The notes beneath the pieces were generated by a model. The model saw only the letters and a program-made list of their open reading frames with translations. It was not told the DNA's origin and did not search any database. Below, in pieces: positions 1 to 5,676 of a DNA stretch of 6,625 nucleotides (positions are counted from its first letter, which is position 1; each line of letters starts with the position of its first letter). The position numbers were made by a program, and so were the translations under genes. The DNA is from Pyrinomonadaceae bacterium (GTDB taxonomy: Bacteria > Acidobacteriota > Blastocatellia > Pyrinomonadales > Pyrinomonadaceae), in NCBI GenBank assembly GCA_013812565.1, contig JACCTF010000870.1, positions 1 to 6,625 of the forward strand. The letters are read 5' to 3'.

Positions 1-1065
1 CGCAAAGGATTTTCATTTGCCATCGTCTTCTGGAGCGTCGCCGCGATGGGACACGCCCTTGCCCGCTCCGCTTTCGGCTTTGGGGTAGCACGCTTTACGC
101 TCGGACTCGGCGAAGCGGGAAACTTCCCGGCGGCGATCAAAACCGTTGCCGAATGGTTTCCGAAGAAGGAACGCGCGCTCGCCACTGGCGTCTTCAACTC
201 TGGCTCGAACGTCGGCGCCATCGTCGCGCCGCTCGTCGTCCCCTTCATTGCCGTCAACTACGGCTGGCAATGGGCGTTCATTATCACGGGCGCGCTCGGC
301 TTCATCTGGTTAGCGTTTTGGCTCGCGGTATATCGCAAACCGGAAGAACATCCCAAGCTATCAAAATCTGAACTTGCCTATATTCAATCAGACCCCGCCG
401 AACCGACAACGCGCATTGCGTGGGCGCGTCTGCTGCCGCATCGTCAGACGTGGGCGTTCGCGGCGGGTAAGTTTCTGACCGACCCCGTGTGGTGGGTCTA
501 TCTGTTCTGGCTGCCGAAGTTCTTGAACACTACTTACGGCTTGAACATCACGCAGATCGGCTTGCCGCTCGTGGTGATCTATGTCGTCGCGGATGTCGGC
601 AGTATCGGCGGCGGATGGTTGTCGTCAAGCCTGATTAAGCGCGGCTGGTCGGTGAATCGCGCGCGTAAATCCGCGATGCTACTGTGCGCGCTGGCGGTCG
701 TACCGATCATGTTTGCATCGCAGGCGTCGAACTTGTGGGTGGCAGTCGGATTGATCAGCATCGCGGCGGCGGCGCATCAGGGTTGGTCGGCGAATCTGTT
801 CACGATGGTGTCGGATATGTTTCCGCGTCGGGCAGTCGGTTCAGTCGTCGGCATCGGCGGGATGGCGGGCGCCGTCTGCGGGATGCTGATTGCGACGACC
901 GTCGGCTTGATCCTGCAATACACAGGCTCATATGTGCCGATTTTCATCATTGCCGGATGTGCTTACCTCATCGCCTTGCTCGTCATTCACACCCTCGTGC
1001 CGCGTATGGAATCGGCGCGCATTGATGCGGTTGAGAGCCTTGGAGGAACAGGAGAGCGCGCGTGA
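1..1065 (+). CDS. MFS transporter, ACS family, hexuronate (ExuT-like); 5' end missing
   Basis: This is an inner-membrane major facilitator permease, probably a proton- or anion-coupled importer of hexuronates such as glucuronate or galacturonate. The frame is open to base 1, so the first visible ATG (position 46) is internal. The window encodes 354 residues of a family that is usually about 430 long, so roughly the first two helices are missing. Visible residues 31-78 form the strongly conserved TM4-TM5 stretch of the ACS hexuronate group (RFTLGLGEAGNFPAA, then AEWFPKKERA and FNSGSNVGAIVAP). A charged central loop follows at about 111-150 and then the second six-helix half, with an SIGGGWLSS segment near 201-209 in the place of the repeated motif A. 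The tail after residue 335 is hydrophilic and short. The stop codon overlaps the GTG start of kduD by four bases, which supports joint expression and a uronate substrate. The exact sugar cannot be read from the sequence. Confidence 0.9.
   Translation, partial: RKGFSFAIVFWSVAAMGHALARSAFGFGVARFTLGLGEAGNFPAAIKTVAEWFPKKERALATGVFNSGSNVGAIVAPLVVPFIAVNYGWQWAFIITGALGFIWLAFWLAVYRKPEEHPKLSKSELAYIQSDPAEPTTRIAWARLLPHRQTWAFAAGKFLTDPVWWVYLFWLPKFLNTTYGLNITQIGLPLVVIYVVADVGSIGGGWLSSSLIKRGWSVNRARKSAMLLCALAVVPIMFASQASNLWVAVGLISIAAAAHQGWSANLFTMVSDMFPRRAVGSVVGIGGMAGAVCGMLIATTVGLILQYTGSYVPIFIIAGCAYLIALLVIHTLVPRMESARIDAVESLGGTGERA
1050..1055 (+). promoter_or_regulatory. Ribosome binding site for kduD
   Basis: AGGAGA lies six bases upstream of the GTG at 1062, inside the end of the transporter gene. 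It supports the GTG start, which overlaps the transporter stop as GTGA. A second purine block, GGAGG, sits at 1042-1046 but is too far upstream to be the preferred site. Confidence 0.7.
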
Positions 1066-1826
1066 TCCTCGACCGTTTCAGGATTGAAGGTAAGAAGGCG
1101 CTCGTGACCGGCGCAGCGGCGGGATTAGGACAAGCGATAGCGATTGCACTTGCCGAAGCCGGTGCGGATGTCGCGTGTCACGGCAACACGCGCACGCCTG
1201 ACGCGACGTGCGAGCAAATCGAAGAACTCGGAAGCCGCGCGCTCACCGTGACTGGCGACTTGGCGGAACGCGATACACCGCGTCTGATCTTCGGCGAAAC
1301 GCTTGCCGCCTTCGGCACGCTCGACATCCTCGTCAACAATGCGGGCACGATTCGTCGCGCACCCGCCGTTGAATATTCGGAAGAAGATTGGACGCACGTT
1401 TTAGAAGTTAACCTGTCGAGCGTCTTTCGCTTGTCGCAACTCGTCGGGCGGCACATGCTCGAACATGGACAAGGCGGCAAAATCATCAACATTGCCAGCC
1501 TTCTTTCGTTTCAAGGAGGCATCAACGTCGCCGCGTACACGGCTGCAAAATCCGGCGTGGCCGGACTCACCAGAGCGCTCGCCAACGAGTGGGCGCGCCA
1601 TCGAATCAACGTCAACGCAATTGCGCCCGGTTATATCCGCACCGACAACACCGTCGCGCTGCAACGGGACGAAACGCGCAACCGGCAGATACTCGAACGC
1701 ATCCCCGCCGGGCGGTGGGGCGACCCCGTTGACCTCGCCGGTGCGGCGCTCTTTCTCGCTTCTCCGGCGAGCGATTATTTGCACGGGCATGTATTGGTCG
1801 TTGATGGCGGTTGGATGGGAAGGTGA
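1062..1826 (+). CDS. kduD: KduD: 2-deoxy-D-gluconate 3-dehydrogenase / 2-dehydro-3-deoxy-D-gluconate 5-dehydrogenase (SDR)
   Basis: This is a cytoplasmic classical short-chain dehydrogenase/reductase of 254 residues, the normal length for KduD. In the known pathway KduI isomerises 5-keto-4-deoxyuronate from unsaturated uronates, and KduD then uses NAD(P)H to give 2-keto-3-deoxygluconate (KDG), which enters central metabolism via KdgK and KdgA. Visible motifs are the dinucleotide-binding TGAAAGLG at residues 16-23, NNAG at 92-95, the structural Asn117, and the catalytic Ser146, Tyr159 and Lys163 (YTAAK), followed by the PG turn at 189-190. The C-terminal VVDGGWMGR is typical of KduD. The GTG start is chosen because it has a good ribosome binding site and forms a four-base overlap with the transporter. 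The sulfatase start follows about ten bases after the stop. A different SDR of sugar metabolism is possible, but the overall sequence and the uronate transporter next door favour KduD. KduI and KdgK are not in the window. Confidence 0.9.
   Translation: MILDRFRIEGKKALVTGAAAGLGQAIAIALAEAGADVACHGNTRTPDATCEQIEELGSRALTVTGDLAERDTPRLIFGETLAAFGTLDILVNNAGTIRRAPAVEYSEEDWTHVLEVNLSSVFRLSQLVGRHMLEHGQGGKIINIASLLSFQGGINVAAYTAAKSGVAGLTRALANEWARHRINVNAIAPGYIRTDNTVALQRDETRNRQILERIPAGRWGDPVDLAGAALFLASPASDYLHGHVLVVDGGWMGR
1821..1826 (+). promoter_or_regulatory. Probable ribosome binding site for the sulfatase
   Basis: AGGTGA (within GGAAGGTGA) overlaps the kduD stop codon. It sits 10 bases before the ATG at 1837 and 7 bases before the adjoining GTG at 1834. 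It supports a start here and not far upstream inside kduD, and leaves open which of the two adjacent codons initiates. Confidence 0.5.
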
Positions 1827-1836
1827 AGATACGGTG

Positions 1837-3327
1837 ATGGTATTCGTTCTAAGACAAGCATGTTTCCGATTGCTGCTCGGATTGATTGTTCTGTTAAGCA
1901 GCGTGCCAGTTGATGCTCAACAGTCTTCACGCCAGCAGAAGCAGGGGGGGCGCGGAGCGCGCAAGTTAAACGTCCTTTTCATTTCGGTGGATGATCTGCG
2001 ACCCACCGGCGGCGCATACGGTGAGTCATTCGTGCGCACGCCGCACATGGACGCTTTAGCCAGACGCGGCCTCGTGTTCAATCGCGCATACGCCCAGCAA
2101 GCCGTCTGCTCCCCGTCGCGCACTTCGCTCTTGACGGGGCGCAGACCGGATACGACGCGAGTCTATGATTTGACAACTCACTTTCGTCAAACCATCCCCG
2201 ACGTGGTGACGCTGCCGCAGCACTTCAAGCAGCAGGGTTATCATACGCAATCGTTCGGCAAAATCTACCATAATGTCGATCTGGAAGATGCTCCGTCGTG
2301 GAGCGTGCCGCCGTTGTCTGTCGCGAAGAACCCTGACGAAGTGGACGCCGATCCGTCTCCGTCGTCGAGAAATCCGCGCACCGGCAGAGGCCCCGCGTGG
2401 CGTTCGCCGGATGTCGCGGACGAGGCTTTGTTCGATGGACGAATTGCTGGTAAAGCCATCGAGATAATGCGTGGAGTTAAAGATAAACCTTTCTTCTTGG
2501 CGGTCGGGTTCACCAAGCCGCACCTGCCCTTCGTCGCGCCGAAGAAGTATTACGACATGTATCCGCTGGAGAAGATAAAACTTCCCGCCAACCCATTTCC
2601 GCCGAAAGACGTTCCGCGCATCGCTTTGGCTGACTTCGGCGAATTGCGCGCCTATGCCGACATCCCCGAAAAAGGCGCTCTGTCCGAGAGCCAAACGCGC
2701 GAGTTGATTCGCGGTTACTATGCTGCGACGAGTTACGTTGACGCGCAGATCGGGCGCCTGATTGACGAACTCGACCGCGCGGGCTTACGCGACAACACAA
2801 TCGTCGTGCTGTGGGGCGATCACGGTTATCAACTCGGCGAGCACGGCTTGTGGAACAAGCACACCAATTTTGAAATCGCCACGCGCGCACCGCTCATTAT
2901 CAGCGCGCCGGGCGTGACGAAAGCCGGAAAGAAAACAGATGCGCTCGTGGAGTTTGTGGACGTGTATCCAACGCTTATTCAACTCGCCGGATTGACGATG
3001 CAGCAAGGCTTGGAAGGCACGAGTTTAGTGCCGTTGCTCCGTAGTCTGAAGATGAGCTGGAAGCGAGCGGCATTCAGCCAGTATCCGCGCGGGCGTGTTA
3101 TGGGCCGCTCGATGCGCACCGAACGCTACCGCTACACCGAATGGAGCGAGCCGGGCAAAGCGCCGGTCGGCGTCGAACTCTATGACCATAGGGCTGACCC
3201 GTCGGAGAATGTTAATATCGCCAATCTGCCGGAGAACAACACAATCGTCGCCGAATTGAGCAGACAGTTGAAAGCAGGATGGCGTGCAGCGCTGCCGTCA
3301 AATCTGAAGAGGAGAGATGAACCGTGA
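1837..3327 (+). CDS. Exported iduronate-2-sulfatase-like sulfatase (family S1)
   Basis: This is a type I sulfatase of 496 residues that hydrolyses sulfate esters, probably on a uronic-acid-containing polysaccharide, outside the cytoplasm. A Sec signal peptide is visible: arginines in the first 11 residues, a leucine-rich core at about 12-25, and a likely cleavage after VDA (residue 27). The catalytic motif CSPSRTSLLTG is at 91-101, with Cys91 the residue to be converted to formylglycine. Other expected metal or sulfate ligands are Asp52-Asp53 (VDDLRP), Lys142 and His145 (GKIYH), His229 (KPHLP), Asp328-His329 (WGDHG) and Lys341. The stretch QQAVCSPSR followed by TGRRPDTTRVYD closely resembles human iduronate-2-sulfatase and its bacterial relatives (I believe SulfAtlas S1_7). 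The frame stays open upstream into kduD to 1465, but that part is a shadow. The start at 1837 gives a proper signal peptide and fits the ribosome binding site; GTG at 1834 is equally possible. The downstream FGE could activate it. The precise substrate is not known. Confidence 0.92.
   Translation: MVFVLRQACFRLLLGLIVLLSSVPVDAQQSSRQQKQGGRGARKLNVLFISVDDLRPTGGAYGESFVRTPHMDALARRGLVFNRAYAQQAVCSPSRTSLLTGRRPDTTRVYDLTTHFRQTIPDVVTLPQHFKQQGYHTQSFGKIYHNVDLEDAPSWSVPPLSVAKNPDEVDADPSPSSRNPRTGRGPAWRSPDVADEALFDGRIAGKAIEIMRGVKDKPFFLAVGFTKPHLPFVAPKKYYDMYPLEKIKLPANPFPPKDVPRIALADFGELRAYADIPEKGALSESQTRELIRGYYAATSYVDAQIGRLIDELDRAGLRDNTIVVLWGDHGYQLGEHGLWNKHTNFEIATRAPLIISAPGVTKAGKKTDALVEFVDVYPTLIQLAGLTMQQGLEGTSLVPLLRSLKMSWKRAAFSQYPRGRVMGRSMRTERYRYTEWSEPGKAPVGVELYDHRADPSENVNIANLPENNTIVAELSRQLKAGWRAALPSNLKRRDEP
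3309..3314 (+). promoter_or_regulatory. Ribosome binding site for the GH5-like gene
   Basis: GAGGAG lies nine bases before the GTG at 3324, within the last codons of the sulfatase gene. It supports the GTG start that overlaps the sulfatase stop as GTGA. A second in-frame GTG at 3333 would be too far from it. Confidence 0.65.
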
Positions 3328-4574
3328 TTAATGTGCATAAGACTTTTCGGCTGCTCGCATTTATTTTGCTGCTGTGCCATGTCGCTGCAGCCGCGCCGTC
3401 GGAGAAGTGGACGACGCAGAAGGCGAACGAGTGGTACGGGCAACAACCCCTGTTGGTCGGCAGCAACTACAATCCGGCAACCGCAATCAACGAATTGGAG
3501 ATGTGGCAGGCGGAAACCTTCGACCCCGAACGCATTGATTTAGAATTGGGGTGGGCTGAAGCTCTGGGCATGAACACGATGCGCGTCTATCTGCACGACC
3601 TTGCGTGGAAGCAAGACCCGGAAGGCTTCCGTGCTCGCATCAATCAATTTCTCGATATCTGCGCCAAGCACAACATCCGTCCCATGCTCGTGCTGTTCGA
3701 TTCGTGCTGGGACCCGTACCCCGCCGTCGGGCGCCAGCCGCAGCCGCGCCCCGGCATACACAACTCCGGCTGGGTGCAATCGCCCGGCGCGATTGCCTTA
3801 ACCGACCCGACGCAGTACCCGCGCCTGGAGGCTTACGTCCGAGGCGTGGTCGGCGCGTTCCGCGAAGATAAGCGCATTTTGGCGTGGGACGTGTGGAACG
3901 AGCCGGACAACATGAATAATTCGTCTTACGGTACGTCCGAACCGAAGAACAAAGTCGAGATCGTACTCGCCTTGCTGCCACAAGCCTTCGCGTGGGCGCG
4001 CGCCGCGAAACCGACCCAGCCACTAACGAGCGGAGTGTGGAAAGGTGATTATTCAACTGACGAGAAGTTGGACGCGATGCAGCGCATACAGCTCTCTGAG
4101 TCCGACATCATCTCGTTCCACAACTACGACGCACCGGAATCCTTCGAGCGCAGCATCAAGTGGCTACAACGCTACAACCGCCCGATCTTGTGCACGGAGT
4201 ACATGGCGCGCGGTAACAAGAGCACGTTTCAAGGATCGCTCCCCATCGCCAAGAAATACAAAGTTGCGGCGATCAACTGGGGCTTAGTTGCCGGTAAGAC
4301 GCAGACTTTCTTACCGTGGGATTCATGGCAGAATCCTTATGTCGGGCGCGAACCCGTGATCTGGTTTCACGAAGTCTTCCGCCTCGACGGTACGCCGATC
4401 TACGCGGAAGAAACAGAACTGATCAAGCAAATCACCGGCAAGGTCAAAGCGAAAGCGGCAAGGGCGCAACGCCCGAACATATTTCGCTTATTCGTGACGA
4501 CAGAAACCAGCGAGTCTGTTGAACGAACGGAATTCGCGCCTGCACCATTGCTCATGCGAATAAACGTTGATTAG
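3324..4574 (+). CDS. Exported GH5-like (cellulase-superfamily) glycoside hydrolase
   Basis: This is a predicted retaining glycoside hydrolase with a TIM-barrel fold, 416 residues, secreted by a Sec signal peptide (Lys6 and Arg9, hydrophobic core 10-20, probable cleavage in the AAAA run at 21-24). The clan GH-A catalytic pair is visible: acid/base Glu193 in DVWNEPDN, at the end of strand 4, and nucleophile Glu292 in ILCTEYMARG, at strand 7. SFHNYD at 264-269 lies between them, and INWG at 317-320 supplies the strand-8 Trp. Early residues QPLLVGSNYNPATAINELEM are typical of a bacterial group often labelled cellulase-like or 1,4-beta-xylanase; I know of no firm substrate for it. The start is GTG, overlapping the sulfatase stop by four bases, so the two are probably translationally coupled. 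The recognisable domain ends near residue 372 (IKQITG). The last 44 residues look unrelated, basic at first and low in conservation-type motifs. The family call is firm, the substrate is unknown. Confidence 0.85.
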   Translation: MINVHKTFRLLAFILLLCHVAAAAPSEKWTTQKANEWYGQQPLLVGSNYNPATAINELEMWQAETFDPERIDLELGWAEALGMNTMRVYLHDLAWKQDPEGFRARINQFLDICAKHNIRPMLVLFDSCWDPYPAVGRQPQPRPGIHNSGWVQSPGAIALTDPTQYPRLEAYVRGVVGAFREDKRILAWDVWNEPDNMNNSSYGTSEPKNKVEIVLALLPQAFAWARAAKPTQPLTSGVWKGDYSTDEKLDAMQRIQLSESDIISFHNYDAPESFERSIKWLQRYNRPILCTEYMARGNKSTFQGSLPIAKKYKVAAINWGLVAGKTQTFLPWDSWQNPYVGREPVIWFHEVFRLDGTPIYAEETELIKQITGKVKAKAARAQRPNIFRLFVTTETSESVERTEFAPAPLLMRINVD

Positions 4575-4578
4575 AACA

Positions 4579-5604
4579 ATGCGACGCCGCTTTATCAATC
4601 CAGTCAGCAATGATTTTCACAGGCAGAAAACCTCCAGCATTTCACGAAGCCTGTGGCGGGTGATTGGCACGTTCGCTCTTGTCGTGGTGTGTGGGTGCGG
4701 ACAATCAATGAAGGACCCGGCAGCAAACCGCGCTGCCGACGGGAGCGTTCCAACGTCGAGCATTAACGACGCCGAGCGACGCGCACGCGCTAACAAGCCA
4801 GACCCGCCCGCATCAGCCGGGATGGTCTTAATACCCGGCAGCACTTTCCTGATGGGCGCCAACAACGGGATGCGGTATGAAACGCCCGCGCACGAAGTCA
4901 AACTCGAATCTTTTTGGATGGACGCGCACGAAGTGACGGTGGCGGAGTTCGCCCGGTTCGTCGCAGCGACCGGCTACAAGACGGAAGCTGAACGATTTGG
5001 ATGGTCAGGTGTCTTCGATATAAGGATCGGCGAGTGGGCGCATGTCGACGGCGCGAACTGGCGTGCGCCAGAAGGACGCGGCTCACAAACGATGCCAAAC
5101 GAGCCGGTCACACAAGTCTCTTGGAATGATGCCAGCGAATACGCACGCTGGGCGGGTAAGCGTCTGCCGACCGAAGCTGAATGGGAGTACGCTGCGCGCG
5201 GCGGTTTAGAGGGCAAGGAGTATTCCTGGGGTGATGAACTCAGACCTGCAGGCAAACCGGTCGCTAATTGGTGGCAAGGCACGTTCCCGGAGCGCAACAC
5301 GAAAGAGGACGGCTTCCTGATGCGCGCTTCGGTGAAGAGTTTCAAACCAAACGGTTATGGCTTGTACGACATGGCGGGTAACGTTTGGGAGTGGTGCGCA
5401 GATTGGTACGCGGATGGTTATTACTCACAGAGTCCGCGCGAAAATCCTACGGGGGTGGTGAGCGGCGCGGAGCGCGTGATGCGCGGCGGCTCATTCCTCT
5501 GCGCGGAAAACTTCTGCACAAACTATCGTGTCGCAGGGAGAGGCCATTCGACACCTGATACGGGTTTGAACAACGTGGGTTTTCGTTGCGCGAAAGGTGT
5601 CTAG
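4579..5604 (+). CDS. Formylglycine-generating enzyme (SUMF1/FGE family), predicted lipoprotein
   Basis: FGE is a copper-dependent oxidase that turns the cysteine of a C-x-P-x-R sulfatase motif into formylglycine. This 341-residue protein has the whole FGE-sulfatase domain from about residue 80 to the end: MVLIPGSTFLMG at 82-93, MDAHEVTVAEF at 114-124, RLPTEAEWEYAARGG at 195-209, GNVWEW at 267-272 and GFRCA near the C-terminus. Cys308 and Cys313 (GGSFLCAENFC) match the two active-site cysteines of human FGE (Cys336 and Cys341), which separates true FGEs from look-alikes such as EgtB or PvdO. The N-terminus has many arginines, a hydrophobic core at about 29-37 and a lipobox-like VCGC with Cys40 as the possible lipidated residue, then a polar linker to 79. 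The ATG at 4579 follows the GH5-like stop by four bases with no clear ribosome binding site. TTG at 4567 would add four residues and overlap that gene. The sulfatase two genes upstream is its obvious client. Confidence 0.88.
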   Translation: MRRRFINPVSNDFHRQKTSSISRSLWRVIGTFALVVVCGCGQSMKDPAANRAADGSVPTSSINDAERRARANKPDPPASAGMVLIPGSTFLMGANNGMRYETPAHEVKLESFWMDAHEVTVAEFARFVAATGYKTEAERFGWSGVFDIRIGEWAHVDGANWRAPEGRGSQTMPNEPVTQVSWNDASEYARWAGKRLPTEAEWEYAARGGLEGKEYSWGDELRPAGKPVANWWQGTFPERNTKEDGFLMRASVKSFKPNGYGLYDMAGNVWEWCADWYADGYYSQSPRENPTGVVSGAERVMRGGSFLCAENFCTNYRVAGRGHSTPDTGLNNVGFRCAKGV

Positions 5605-5676
5605 GTGGTCTTCACGCGCAATCCTTGTTTTTGCATTTGAGACTTGCCCTCTCAATTGTCCCGGAAGGTAACAATA

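Noticed and set aside
46..1065. Transporter start at the ATG at position 46
   Set aside because: The frame is open through base 1 and the residues before it (from Arg1) match the family. A start at 46 would remove about two and a half membrane helices.
1465..1836. Possible 124-residue N-terminal extension of the sulfatase, since the frame stays open back into kduD
   Set aside because: It lies wholly over the kduD coding frame, shows no domain or signal, and would bury the clear Sec signal peptide that begins at 1837. The open frame is a product of the GC-rich codon use of kduD.
2056..2694. Long minus-strand open frame opposite the sulfatase (212 codons)
   Set aside because: It is antisense to a well-supported gene, rich in Arg, and has no recognisable motif or ribosome binding site. 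It is a codon-bias shadow, like the 1401-1790 and 3640-4056 minus-strand frames.
4500..4578. A separate promoter for the FGE gene
   Set aside because: No convincing -35/-10 pair could be seen, and the four-base gap to the previous stop argues for co-transcription.
5637..5655. Inverted repeat TTGAGA / TCTCAA with a 7-base loop between the converging genes, as a bidirectional terminator
   Set aside because: The stem is only six base pairs, mostly A-T, and neither strand has a U tract after it. Its position is suggestive but the structure is too weak to call.
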